From: CAYHZL01 sp964361075
GTDB taxonomy: Bacteria; Bacteroidota; Ignavibacteria; UBA10030; UBA8401
Length of the DNA stretch: 34,267 bases
Direction: 5' to 3'
NCBI GenBank assembly: GCA_964361075.1
Contig: CAYHZL010000015.1
Location: 1-34,267, forward strand
Shown here piece after piece: positions 7,561-16,788 of the stretch. Position 1 is the first letter of the stretch, and every line of letters starts with the position of its first letter. Below the pieces are notes generated by a model. The model searched no databases, was not told where the DNA came from, and was given only the letters and a program-made list of their open reading frames with translations. The position numbers were made by a program, and so were the translations under genes.

Positions 7561-8736
7561 CTAATATATTTTTCCAACAGCTGGTTCTGCTGTTATTGGC
7601 GACTGCGTTTTAATCACCTTTATTTCGCGTGGATGTAAATCTGTGTGCGAAGAAATATTCAACAGCACACCGACTGCAAACGCCGAAAAAATAATTGCAG
7701 TGCCGCCGTAACTCACAAACGGCATCGGCAAACCTGTTGTCGGAAAAATACCGAGTGTTACCAGCGCATTGCCCAACGCATACATAACTATCGTGCTTGT
7801 AATTCCGATAGCAAGAAATTTTCCCATTTCATCCGGCGCGTGTTTGGCAATACGCAACCCGCGCAGTAAAATGGTGAGGAACAATGTCATAAACAGTATC
7901 GTACCGATAAACCCGTATTCTTCACCAACAATTGAAAAAATAAAATCGCCGTACGATTCCGGCAAAAACAAATCGCGCTGCTTGCTCTGTCCCATGCCGA
8001 CGCCAAAAATTCCACCATTGCCAAATCCGATAATACCCTGCACAAGCTGATAATTTTCTTTTGTTACCTTCACTTCGCTTCCGCCAAAACCGACATAACT
8101 CATAATGCGATCCATGCGATACCGTGCGCTCATCATATAAATAATCAACACGGGAATTAATGCCGAGAGTGAAAGCAACACATGTGTAATCCGCGCGCCG
8201 CCGACAAACATCATCACCATGCCGAGCGCAAATATCATTGAGCCAGTGCTGAAGTTCGGCTGCACCATCACCAGCAGCACAACCAATCCGACCCAAAACA
8301 TGAGCGGCATAAAACCTTTTTTGAAATCTTCTATATTTTCTTTTTTGTACGAAAGCAGCACGCTCAGATGAAAGATGAGCGCAAACTTTGCAATTTCCGA
8401 CGGCTGCAAACTGAACCCGCTAACATGAAACCAACGCACCGCGCCTTTTACTTCACCGCCGGTAACGCGCGTTACAACAAGCAGCATGACTGCTGCAATC
8501 AGAACAAATTTTGTTACAGGTTTATATTTTTTGTAATCAATATTCATTCCTATAAACATGGCAACCATGCCGATAAGAACTTTTACAATGTGCTTATTCA
8601 CCAAGCCGCTTGCCGATTGCATTTTTTGCATCGCCCATGTTGATGACGCACTGTACACGAGAATAATACTCAGCACCATCAGCGCCAGCACCACAAGCAA
8701 AATTACTCTATCAATATGGTTTCGTTGTGTAGCCAT
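7561..8736 (-). CDS. ftsW: Septal peptidoglycan glycosyltransferase FtsW (SEDS)
   Basis: Polytopic SEDS-family enzyme that polymerises lipid II at the division site together with its partner transpeptidase FtsI. The 391-aa product has about ten hydrophobic segments. The signature LPESYGDFIFSIVGEEYGFIG contains the conserved aspartate (GDFIF) of the large periplasmic loop, and the end shows GLPMPFVSYGG, the usual SEDS C-terminal motif. The family member RodA is a close alternative, but the position between murD and murG makes FtsW the better call. The gap upstream to murD is 104 bp and is filled by a MITE-like repeat. Confidence 0.96.
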   Translation of the reverse strand: MATQRNHIDRVILLVVLALMVLSIILVYSASSTWAMQKMQSASGLVNKHIVKVLIGMVAMFIGMNIDYKKYKPVTKFVLIAAVMLLVVTRVTGGEVKGAVRWFHVSGFSLQPSEIAKFALIFHLSVLLSYKKENIEDFKKGFMPLMFWVGLVVLLVMVQPNFSTGSMIFALGMVMMFVGGARITHVLLSLSALIPVLIIYMMSARYRMDRIMSYVGFGGSEVKVTKENYQLVQGIIGFGNGGIFGVGMGQSKQRDLFLPESYGDFIFSIVGEEYGFIGTILFMTLFLTILLRGLRIAKHAPDEMGKFLAIGITSTIVMYALGNALVTLGIFPTTGLPMPFVSYGGTAIIFSAFAVGVLLNISSHTDLHPREIKVIKTQSPITAEPAVGKIY

Positions 8737-8757
8737 GATACTTTATAAACTCATCAG

Positions 8758-8872
8758 GACATCTCTAAAAACTAGTTACGAAACCTTCAAGGTTTTTATT
8801 TTTGCGATGTGCCATAAAATTTTAACATCACAAAATTTGGTCAAGATAAACCTTGAAGGTTTTTAGAGATGC
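8758..8872. mobile_element. MITE-like element, copy 1, overlapping the 3' end of murD
   Basis: A 115-bp unit that recurs at 22917-23032 with only about five differences. The ends are inverted: CATCTCTAAAAAC on the left and its complement on the right, each joined to a small palindrome built on AAACCTT/AAGGTTT. It carries no coding capacity of its own. The word CATCA flanks both sides (8752-8756 and 8874-8878) and may be a target duplication. Its right end forms the last ten codons and the stop of murD. Confidence 0.8.
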
Positions 8873-10241
8873 CCATCACTAATTGCTTGAACACTCTTCC
8901 GCGCTCTTCGTAATCCTTAAACCAATCGAACGATGTGCATGCGGGCGAAAGCAAAACGATGTCGCCTTTGTGTGCCAGCGAGGTTGCAACATCAATTGTT
9001 TTTTTCATCGAAGTTAGATTGGGAAATTCATTTCCTATTGTTTCAACTTTTACCACACGCACTTTGTCTGAAAATTTTTTTACGATGGTCTCTGCCGAAT
9101 ATCCTGTTGCAACTATCGCCCGCACTTTCTTTTGTACTAAATCGAAAATCGGTTCGTAATTATTTCCTTTGTCTTTGCCCCCCATGATCAGCACAATCGG
9201 TTCATCGTAACTTTTCAATGCGGATTCTACCGCTTCTACCGTTGTTGCTTTCGAGTTGTTAATATATTTGATACCGTTCACTTCACGGACAAATTCCTGT
9301 CGATGTTCAACTCCTTTAAATTTTTTCAATGTTGCTCGAATCGAAGCAACATCCACGTGCATCAGTTGTGCTGCAAGTGTTGCCGCCATTGCATTCTGAA
9401 GATTGTGTTCACCTTTGATACTGATTTCATGAATACTTAGAATCGAGTCATCATCATTGTGTATTTTTGTTTTCAGTACAGCATTTTCACAAAATGCGCC
9501 ATGCTCTACCATCACCTTCGTACTAAATGGAATACATTGTGATTGTGCGCTTTCAATTTTTTCAACAGAGAGTGCATCATCAGCATTATAGATCAACAGA
9601 TCATTGCCGCGCTGATTCATAAATATTCTCGACTTTGCTTCTGCATACAATTCCATTGATTGATGATACCGATCCAAATGATTCTGTGTGATGTTCAGAA
9701 GAATCGCAATCTTCGGCCGGAATGTGTCAATATGTTCCAATTGAAAACTGCTCACTTCCAAAACGACAATATCCGTTTCAGTAACGTCCAGAACGATTGA
9801 CGAGAATGCTGTTCCAATGTTACCCGCAACAACATGTTTTTTCTTTGCATCGCTCAATATCCTTCCGATAAGTGTTGTTGTTGTTGTTTTACCGTTACTG
9901 CCGGTGATGGCAATAATCGGTGCTGAACAGAACCACGACGCGACTTCAATTTCCGAAACGATTTTTATTCCGCGCTGTTGCGCTTCAAGAACCACCGGCG
10001 CATAATGCGGCACGCCGGGACTGATTACAATCAAAGAACAATCAAAAACTTTTTCTGTGTGTGCATCTGTTTCAAAAGATATTCCTGCACGTTGTAACTC
10101 TGCACTATTTTCTTTCAACTTCTCTGCCGAACCGCTGTCGCTGACAAATGGAATGGCATTCTTTTTTTTCAACAACAGAGCAACTGCGATACCGCTGCGT
10201 TCAGCGCCAAGAATTGAAATTTTTTTTCCGCCGACATCCAT
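8841..10241 (-). CDS. murD: UDP-N-acetylmuramoyl-L-alanine-D-glutamate ligase
   Basis: Cytoplasmic Mur ligase adding D-glutamate as the second stem-peptide residue. The 466-aa product has an N-terminal Rossmann segment (ISILGAERSGIA), P-loop TGSNGKTTTT (113-122), the EVSSFQLE block, NHLDRY, the MurD-specific NNSKAT motif, and the C-terminal SPACTSFDWFKDYEERG. The natural protein appears to end shortly after RGRVFKQLV. The last residues GISKNLQGLS and the TGA are encoded by the inserted MITE-like repeat (8758-8872). The fold and catalytic residues are all upstream, so the enzyme should still work. The start lies 6 bases after the mraY stop. Confidence 0.97.
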   Translation of the reverse strand: MDVGGKKISILGAERSGIAVALLLKKKNAIPFVSDSGSAEKLKENSAELQRAGISFETDAHTEKVFDCSLIVISPGVPHYAPVVLEAQQRGIKIVSEIEVASWFCSAPIIAITGSNGKTTTTTLIGRILSDAKKKHVVAGNIGTAFSSIVLDVTETDIVVLEVSSFQLEHIDTFRPKIAILLNITQNHLDRYHQSMELYAEAKSRIFMNQRGNDLLIYNADDALSVEKIESAQSQCIPFSTKVMVEHGAFCENAVLKTKIHNDDDSILSIHEISIKGEHNLQNAMAATLAAQLMHVDVASIRATLKKFKGVEHRQEFVREVNGIKYINNSKATTVEAVESALKSYDEPIVLIMGGKDKGNNYEPIFDLVQKKVRAIVATGYSAETIVKKFSDKVRVVKVETIGNEFPNLTSMKKTIDVATSLAHKGDIVLLSPACTSFDWFKDYEERGRVFKQLVMGISKNLQGLS

Positions 10242-10247
10242 CGCTGC

Positions 10248-11363
10248 TTATCGAACCTTGAATGTTGTTAAACTTAAAATCATCAGCAGAATGGCAATGA
10301 TGTAAAAACGCATAACAATTTTCGGTTCAGTCCAGCCAAGCAATTCAAAGTGATGATGAATCGGCGCCATCTTAAAAACGCGCCGTCCTGTGCCGTATCG
10401 TTTTTTTGTGTATTTGAAATACAAGCGCTGCACTATCACCGAAACAGTTTCCATAAAAAATATGCCGCCGAGAATCGGCAAAATTAATTCTTTCTTTGCC
10501 ATCACCGTTAACGCACCGATTGCACCGCCAAGCGCGAGCGATGCTGTATCGCCCATAAACACTTGCGCCGGATAAGAATTGTACCATAAAAAACCGAGTG
10601 CGGCACCGACAAGTGCAATACAAAATACAACAAGCTCTCCGTTGCCTCGCAGATAAATAATATTGAGGTAGTTACTGTATTCGATGTTACCCGAAATATA
10701 GACGATGATGCCGAGCGTCATCGCAACAATGCCAACCGTACCGATTGCAAGTCCGTCAAGTCCGTCTGTTAAATTTACTGCGTTCGATGTTGCAGTGATG
10801 ATGAAGACCACAAGCGGAATATAGAGAAGACCAAAATCGAAATTTAGATTTTTGAAAAACGGTACGGTTGTTACCGTGTTCGCATGAATCGCGCGCAACT
10901 CCGGCATAGTATAGAGCACGTAGCCGAGTATCGTTCCCACCGTCACTTGTCCGATAATTTTGTACCAACCAACTAAACCTTCTTTTTTCTTCGCCACTAC
11001 TTTCAAATAATCATCCATGAACCCGACGAAACCGAGCCCTGCCGTAACAAATAAAATCATTTGCACGTACGTGTTGCGCAAATCGCCCCACAATAATGTT
11101 GGAATAAGAGCTGACGCAAGCACGATCACGCCGCCCATCATCGGTGTGCCGGCTTTTTCTTTGTGCCGCTCCGGCGCACCTTCGCGATATGTGGAAACAA
11201 TACCTTTCGCTTTCAACATCTTGATTACTTTTCCGCCGATGATGAAACTAATAAACAATGCTGTAAGAGCGGCAGCGGCTGAACGAAATGTTAAATATCG
11301 TACCACGCCAAACCCCGGCGGATGATATAACTGTTCAAGTACGTTGAATAAGTAATAAAGCAT
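10248..11363 (-). CDS. mraY: Phospho-MurNAc-pentapeptide translocase
   Basis: Integral membrane enzyme that transfers phospho-MurNAc-pentapeptide to undecaprenyl phosphate, making lipid I. The 371-aa product has about ten membrane helices. The family motifs are present: FMDDYLK (115-121) with the paired aspartates, NLTDGLDGLA, FMGDTASL, and the histidine loop PIHHHFELLGW. It is followed after 6 bases by murD. Upstream lies a 298-bp gap with repeats, the longest break inside the cluster. Length and motif order fit the family exactly. Confidence 0.98.
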   Translation of the reverse strand: MLYYLFNVLEQLYHPPGFGVVRYLTFRSAAAALTALFISFIIGGKVIKMLKAKGIVSTYREGAPERHKEKAGTPMMGGVIVLASALIPTLLWGDLRNTYVQMILFVTAGLGFVGFMDDYLKVVAKKKEGLVGWYKIIGQVTVGTILGYVLYTMPELRAIHANTVTTVPFFKNLNFDFGLLYIPLVVFIITATSNAVNLTDGLDGLAIGTVGIVAMTLGIIVYISGNIEYSNYLNIIYLRGNGELVVFCIALVGAALGFLWYNSYPAQVFMGDTASLALGGAIGALTVMAKKELILPILGGIFFMETVSVIVQRLYFKYTKKRYGTGRRVFKMAPIHHHFELLGWTEPKIVMRFYIIAILLMILSLTTFKVR

Positions 11364-11385
11364 CTGTATAAATTTTAATTTTTCT

Positions 11386-11505
11386 GTAACTCCTAAGTAA
11401 CTCGTTGTAACCTCAAATAAATCAAGAGGTTAAAAATTGAAAATTTCGAGTTACTTTCTTTGAAAAAAATTCGCCGAAGGCGTACTGAACGCGCTACTCA
11501 GCGTG
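11386..11505. repeat. Composite dispersed repeat (copy 2) in the murF-mraY gap
   Basis: Same modular order as 4146-4225: GTAACTCCTAAGTAACTC, nested hairpins (GTAACTCG at 11397-11404 with CGAGTTAC at 11447-11454; TAACCTC at 11408-11414 with GAGGTTA at 11426-11432), a TTTGAAAAAAATTCGCCGAAGG stretch, then ACGCGCTACTCAGCGTG. The loop region is longer than in copy 1, so the hairpin tip is the variable part. Confidence 0.75.
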
Positions 11506-11530
11506 TTTTCTGTAATTTCATTACTGGACA

Positions 11531-11605
11531 ACGTCTGACACGTTTTTTGTGTCTGACGTTTTACCTAACAAGATGTCAGACGGTTGGAAAACACCGTCAG
11601 ACATC
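11531..11605. repeat. Two adjacent hairpins sharing GTCTGAC
   Basis: The first hairpin is CGTCTGACAC (11532-11541) with GTGTCTGACG (11549-11558), T-rich loop. The second is GATGTCAGACGGT (11572-11584) with ACCGTCAGACATC (11593-11605), 13 perfect pairs. Both carry the same GTCTGAC core and are nested inside short ACTGGA/TCCAGT flanks. They lie about 55 bp downstream of the murF stop. Confidence 0.75.
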
Positions 11606-11661
11606 ATTCCAGTGATTCAGTTTCGATGGTTGAGTAGTTACGTTCTTCTTTGTATTACACA

Positions 11662-13044
11662 TTATAACTGCGCAACAACATCTTCCATTTTCATTCCGCG
11701 CGAACCTTTTACTAACACCACATCGCCTTGCTTCACAATTTGTTTGAGCGATGATGCAAGCTCTTCTTTCGTTTCAAAATACTTTGCCGCGGGAAGCTGC
11801 GCCGCATCGTGCGTATATTTTGAAAAATGTCCAGTCGTGAAGAGATGATCGAACTTCATCTCGGCTACAGCAACGCCGATATTTATATGTTCACGTTTCG
11901 ATGCATCGCCAAGTTCGCGCATATCACCGAGCACCACAATTTTTTTTCCACTCGTTTGAATGGCGCGCAATGTTTCCAGCGCAACAATTACTGAATCAGG
12001 ATTTGCATTGTACGTATCGTTCAAAATGATAATGCCGTTGCGATGAATAATTTCCATTCGCTTTGAGGTTGAAGAAAATTTTCCAAGTGCGCCGGAAATT
12101 TTTTTCGCAGACACACGAAAAGTTGAACCGACTGCCGCTGCCGCAAGTGCGTTACTCACATTGTGCATGCCTGCTGATGCAAGCTGTACAGCAAATTTTC
12201 TGCGCTTGCCTTTTTGAAGAACATCAAATCTCGGTTGTCCGGAAGCATTCATCATGATGCGTGTTCCTTTGAAACTGCTGCGTGTTGATGTACCATAAGT
12301 AATTTTTTTTCGTACAACTTTTCCCGCCTTACGTAAAAATAAATCATCTGTATTCACAAATGCGAAACCGTTATTCTGTGCGATGTACCGAAACAACGCT
12401 GTCTCTTCTTGCGCAACGCCATGTTCATCACCAAAAAATTCCAGATGCTCTTTGCCAATATTGGTGATCAATGCGTGCGTCGGCTCTACCAGTTCGCACA
12501 AATATTGTAATTCGCCAAAATGATTAGTGCCGAGTTCCAGCACCGCGATGTCGTGTTTCGATGTTAATCGAAACAACATCTGCGGTACACCGATATGGTT
12601 ATTCAAATTTCCTTCTGTTGCCAAGATGGTGAACTTCGTCTGCAACACAGCGCTTATCATTTCTTTCGTCGTTGTTTTGCCGTTGCTTCCGCCAATTGCC
12701 AGTACCGGAATCTTAAATTTACGGCGATACTCGCGAGCCAATTCGCCAAACGCCAGCGTCGTATCCGGCACGACAACAATTGCTGCTTTCAGCAAAGAAA
12801 GTTTCTGCGCAGTACTTGCTTTCCATTGTGCATCCACAACTACGGCACATGCGCCATTCAGAATAACTGTGTCAATGAACTGGTGCGCGTCAAACTTTTC
12901 ACCACGCAGCGCAATAAAAATATTTCCTTGCTGCACCGAGCGCGAATCGGTTGAAACGCCTGTTACTTTTTTCTTCGTCAGAAATTCAGTATTGAATATT
13001 TCAACACCGGAAAGTTTTCGGATATCATTCAGTGTCAGCTTCAT
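11662..13044 (-). CDS. murF: UDP-MurNAc-tripeptide-D-alanyl-D-alanine ligase
   Basis: Cytoplasmic Mur ligase that adds D-Ala-D-Ala and completes the pentapeptide precursor. The 460-aa product shows the N-terminal UDP-binding region with STDSRSVQQGNIFIALRG, P-loop GGSNGKTTTK (118-127), the MurF-type ELGTNHFGEL block, ITNIGKEHLEFF, and NDTYNANPDS, which is the characteristic MurF C-domain motif. Its ATG follows the murE stop with no gap (TAAATG), so translation is likely coupled to murE. The 3' side opens into a repeat-rich 298-bp gap. Confidence 0.98.
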   Translation of the reverse strand: MKLTLNDIRKLSGVEIFNTEFLTKKKVTGVSTDSRSVQQGNIFIALRGEKFDAHQFIDTVILNGACAVVVDAQWKASTAQKLSLLKAAIVVVPDTTLAFGELAREYRRKFKIPVLAIGGSNGKTTTKEMISAVLQTKFTILATEGNLNNHIGVPQMLFRLTSKHDIAVLELGTNHFGELQYLCELVEPTHALITNIGKEHLEFFGDEHGVAQEETALFRYIAQNNGFAFVNTDDLFLRKAGKVVRKKITYGTSTRSSFKGTRIMMNASGQPRFDVLQKGKRRKFAVQLASAGMHNVSNALAAAAVGSTFRVSAKKISGALGKFSSTSKRMEIIHRNGIIILNDTYNANPDSVIVALETLRAIQTSGKKIVVLGDMRELGDASKREHINIGVAVAEMKFDHLFTTGHFSKYTHDAAQLPAAKYFETKEELASSLKQIVKQGDVVLVKGSRGMKMEDVVAQL

Positions 13045-14550
13045 TTACTTTCCGGCGCGAATCAATTCCTGAACTATTTCCTTGTCACTAAAATGATGCT
13101 TCTCTTTCCCGATCACTTGATACTCTTCGTGACCTTTTCCTGCGAGCAACACAACATCGCCGGTGCGGGCAAGCGCAATGCCTTGTTCTATTGCGAGGCG
13201 GCGGTCTGCTTCAACAATTATTTTTTTGATGCGCAACATTCCTGCAAGCACATCATCAATAATTTTTTGCGCATCTTCCGTGCGCGGATTATCCGATGTA
13301 ACAATCACCACATCGCTCAATGTCTCAGCAATTTTTCCCATCAACGGACGCTTTGTTGTATCTCGATCGCCGCCACAACCAAAAATAGTGATGATGGTAT
13401 TTGTTCTCTCTTTCGGCAGCACATCGTGAATTGTTTGCAAGCAATTTTCCAACGCGTCCGGCGTATGTGCATAATCAATAATTGCAGTCCAGCCTTTCGG
13501 CGATTGAATTTGTTCGAATCGTCCCGGCGCTGGTTGCAACTGTTCAATATCAATAATTGAAGCGCCGATTTTTAATGTACTATCAAGCGCCATCACAGTT
13601 GTGTACGCCGCAAGAAAATTATAGACATTAAATTTTCCGACAAGCGCGCTTTGGAAATTTTTCTCTGCAACACCAATTGAAAAACCATTCACACTCAATT
13701 CCACATCGTTCGCTTGTACATCGGCGCGCGCTGTTATTCCATACGTTACAGTTTTCGCTTTGCAATCAGCAACAATCTTGTTGCCGTATTCAGAATCGGC
13801 GTTTACCACAGCAACTGCGTCTGCTTGCAATCCATCAAATAAAATTTTCTTTGCCTTGAAATATTCCGGCATTGTTTTGTGATAATCGAGATGATCTTGC
13901 GTCAAGTTGGTGAAAACTGCCGCTGCAAAATTAATTCCATACACACGATGCTGGTGCAGCGAATGCGACGATACTTCCATAACAACATGCGAGCAATTTT
14001 TTTCTACCATTTTTGCAAATAGCTGATGCAATTCCAGCGATTCGGGTGTTGTGTGTGTTGCCGGAAATTTTTCTTCACCGATAACATATTCTACCGTACC
14101 AATCATTCCCACTTTGATATTTGAATTTTTTTCCAACAGTTGCTTGATAAGATACGTTGTTGTTGTTTTGCCGTTCGTTCCTGTTACGCCGATAACTTTT
14201 AATTTGTCTGCGGGGTGTCCATAATAATTCGCCGTCATTTGTGCCATCGCTTTGCGCGTGTCGCCGACAACAATTTTAATAACTCCGGCGTGCATAAAAA
14301 AAGAATCGGGCAGCACAGTATCATCTTCAAGAACCACAACTGTTGCGCCGTTGGCAATCGCATCACCGATAAATTTATGTCCATCGGAAGCAACACCACG
14401 CAGCGCAATAAACATACTTCCTCTCTGCACCGCACGCGAGTCGTAATGTATGCTGGCAACTTTCGCATCATGCGTTGTAACCATACGCCCAAACATTGTT
14501 TGAAACATTTTGGTAACACGCACACCGTTAAGAACTTCAGAAAGATTCAT
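13045..14550 (-). CDS. murE: UDP-MurNAc-L-Ala-D-Glu:meso-diaminopimelate ligase
   Basis: Cytoplasmic Mur ligase adding the third stem residue. The 501-aa product has HYDSRAVQRGSMFIALRG, P-loop TGTNGKTTTT (123-132), EVSSHSLHQHRV, NLTQDHLDYH and IDYAHTPDALEN. The substrate signature DNPR (420-423, in SDNPRTED) is the form known for meso-diaminopimelate-adding enzymes, not for lysine-adding ones, so the cell wall is predicted to be of the DAP type. The start lies 3 bases past the ftsI stop and the stop abuts murF. Confidence 0.98.
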   Translation of the reverse strand: MNLSEVLNGVRVTKMFQTMFGRMVTTHDAKVASIHYDSRAVQRGSMFIALRGVASDGHKFIGDAIANGATVVVLEDDTVLPDSFFMHAGVIKIVVGDTRKAMAQMTANYYGHPADKLKVIGVTGTNGKTTTTYLIKQLLEKNSNIKVGMIGTVEYVIGEEKFPATHTTPESLELHQLFAKMVEKNCSHVVMEVSSHSLHQHRVYGINFAAAVFTNLTQDHLDYHKTMPEYFKAKKILFDGLQADAVAVVNADSEYGNKIVADCKAKTVTYGITARADVQANDVELSVNGFSIGVAEKNFQSALVGKFNVYNFLAAYTTVMALDSTLKIGASIIDIEQLQPAPGRFEQIQSPKGWTAIIDYAHTPDALENCLQTIHDVLPKERTNTIITIFGCGGDRDTTKRPLMGKIAETLSDVVIVTSDNPRTEDAQKIIDDVLAGMLRIKKIIVEADRRLAIEQGIALARTGDVVLLAGKGHEEYQVIGKEKHHFSDKEIVQELIRAGK

Positions 14551-14553
14551 TGT

Positions 14554-16752
14554 TTAATAGAGTTGCGCTGTTGTCAGTTGTTTCGGTTCACACAGTAATG
14601 TTATTTTGCTTCCGCGATTTGCTGCTATGCCTGCTTCGGGAAATTGGCGCATCACCACACCCGAACCGACAACCGCAATATCAAATTTTTCATTTGTCAA
14701 TTTGTTGATGGCACGCCGCAAACTCATTCCGCATACATTCGGAATTCCAACGCCAATATTTGCACCAACATTTTCATTCGCAGAATTTTGCGAGACATTT
14801 TCATTCATAATGAATTGTATGATATCGCCTTGCTCAATTTTTTTCCCTGCATCGGGAAATTGTGCGCGAACTATTTCTCCGCTGCCAACAACTTTATATT
14901 TCAATCCGAGTTTTTCTATTCGCTCTTCCGCAATATCGAGTTCGCTGTTACACACATCCGGCATCATCAGCGCAGTTTGTTTTGACGTTGCAGAAGATCT
15001 ATTGTGTGCAATCGTCGTTTTCGAAATCAATCCGTTATTGTTAATGATGCGTTCGGCAATACCTTTGAAAATCGGCGCACTGGCAACAGCACCCGTGTAT
15101 CCGCCCGCTTTTGGTTTTTCAATAATCACCAAACACACAATCTCCGGTTTTTCAACCGGGAAAAATCCGACGAACGATGCGTTGTAACTTCCCTCTTCAT
15201 ATTTTCCATTCACATGCTTGCGCGATGTTCCTGTTTTTCCTGCAATGGCAACACCGGGTATTTTCACAATACTTCCCGTTCCATGCTCAACAACACTTGT
15301 AAACATTTTTTTTAATAGCTCAGCAGTTTCTTCCGACATCACACGACGAATCATTTGCGGTTCACCAACACGCACTTCTTTTCCCATCGCATCAACTTCT
15401 TTTTGAATGATGTACGGTCTCATCAACACGCCGTTATTTGCCAGCGCACCGTACGCTGCCACAATCTGCAATGGTGTAACGCCAACTTCATACCCGTACG
15501 CCATTGTGTTCAATGTGGTGCCGGACCAATCAACGGGCTTCTTCACATCGCCGCTAATTTCACCCGGGAGTTCAATTCCTGTCGGCATACCAAATCCGAA
15601 ATTACGCGCCTGGGTGTACAATTTTTCCGGACCGATTTTATCGCTCACTTTTGCCATTACAATATTACTGGAAACCGCCATCGCTTCTTCAAACGAAATT
15701 ACACCGTGTGGATGCGTATCGCTGATAACACGAAATTTATTTCCGGCAAGTTTCACTTGATACTTACCGTTCTCAGCATAAAATTGTTGATTGAGTGTTA
15801 CTAATTTATTTTGCAGCGCTGCTGTTGCCGTTACAATTTTAAAAACGGAACCGGGTTCGAACATGTCGGAAATAATTCTGTTCTTCAGCGCATCGGCATT
15901 AATAACTTTGTTCGGATTCACGGTTGGATAATTTGCCATCGCCAACACTTCACCGGTGTGCGGGCGCAACATGACAACTAACCCGGCTTCTGCCTGTGTC
16001 CGCTCAATTCCTTTTTTTAATTCTTCTTCAGCAAGAGATTGATAATTTAAATCAATCGTCAGCGTCAATGAATTTCCATTCACCGGTTCTTCACGAGGAT
16101 AATCAACAGACGGACGGCGGCGACCAAGTCCATCTTTTTGCATCACCACATATCCGTCTTTGCCTCGCAATATCTTTTCAAAAAAATATTCCAGCCCGCT
16201 GACACCGATATTTTCCGCGTTGGTTACACCAACAACTTGTCCGCAGAGTTCATCGTAATGGTACAAGCGTGTTGTTTCATTCACCTTTAACACGCCATCC
16301 ATTTGTTTCAGCGGAATTTGTTCAGCAAGATCGGGACGAACATGGCGTTCAACATACACAAAACGTTTGTCGCTGTTTAATTTGTTGAGATATTCCTGTT
16401 CCGGTTTTCCTGTGATGCGAGAAAATTGCTCTGCAATAAATTTTGCATCGTCGCCGGCAATGGTCGGATCGGCGGTGAACGATGCAAACGTTGAATTTGA
16501 AACCAACACATTGCCGTTGCGATCAAATATATTGCCGCGTGAAGCCGGCAGTGGTACCGTTGCTTCGTACTGTTGACGCGCAATTTTCTCGTATTTATTT
16601 CTTTCGAGAATTTGAATTTGCACTAACCGAGCTGCCGCCACAATAAAAAAAAGAAGAAAGCCAACCTTCAGAATTAGCAAACGATGGTTGTACGTTTTCA
16701 CTTCCGGTGTGAGTGAGTTTTCTTCTTTTTTATTTTTTTTGAAAAGGGACAT
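14554..16752 (-). CDS. ftsI: Septal transpeptidase FtsI (class B PBP) with two PASTA domains
   Basis: Membrane-anchored D,D-transpeptidase that cross-links septal peptidoglycan with FtsW. From the ATG at 16752 the product is 732 aa; a TTG four codons earlier is possible but has no better ribosome-binding site. Visible parts: a basic tail and one membrane helix (about 24-43), the class B dimerisation domain (RGNIFDRNG near 72), and the penicillin-binding domain with SVFK (302-305), SSN (361-363) and KTG (506-508). Two PASTA-like repeats follow (about 580-650 and 665-725; MPDVCNS... and IPNVCGMSLRRA...), separated by an Asn-rich linker. The PASTA tail is of the kind seen in Chlorobi and Gram-positive PBPs and is absent from enterobacterial FtsI. 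Confidence 0.97.
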   Translation of the reverse strand: MSLFKKNKKEENSLTPEVKTYNHRLLILKVGFLLFFIVAAARLVQIQILERNKYEKIARQQYEATVPLPASRGNIFDRNGNVLVSNSTFASFTADPTIAGDDAKFIAEQFSRITGKPEQEYLNKLNSDKRFVYVERHVRPDLAEQIPLKQMDGVLKVNETTRLYHYDELCGQVVGVTNAENIGVSGLEYFFEKILRGKDGYVVMQKDGLGRRRPSVDYPREEPVNGNSLTLTIDLNYQSLAEEELKKGIERTQAEAGLVVMLRPHTGEVLAMANYPTVNPNKVINADALKNRIISDMFEPGSVFKIVTATAALQNKLVTLNQQFYAENGKYQVKLAGNKFRVISDTHPHGVISFEEAMAVSSNIVMAKVSDKIGPEKLYTQARNFGFGMPTGIELPGEISGDVKKPVDWSGTTLNTMAYGYEVGVTPLQIVAAYGALANNGVLMRPYIIQKEVDAMGKEVRVGEPQMIRRVMSEETAELLKKMFTSVVEHGTGSIVKIPGVAIAGKTGTSRKHVNGKYEEGSYNASFVGFFPVEKPEIVCLVIIEKPKAGGYTGAVASAPIFKGIAERIINNNGLISKTTIAHNRSSATSKQTALMMPDVCNSELDIAEERIEKLGLKYKVVGSGEIVRAQFPDAGKKIEQGDIIQFIMNENVSQNSANENVGANIGVGIPNVCGMSLRRAINKLTNEKFDIAVVGSGVVMRQFPEAGIAANRGSKITLLCEPKQLTTAQLY

Positions 16753-16788
16753 TGCAACAAACAAAGTGATCTATGAAATTTCTACTTC

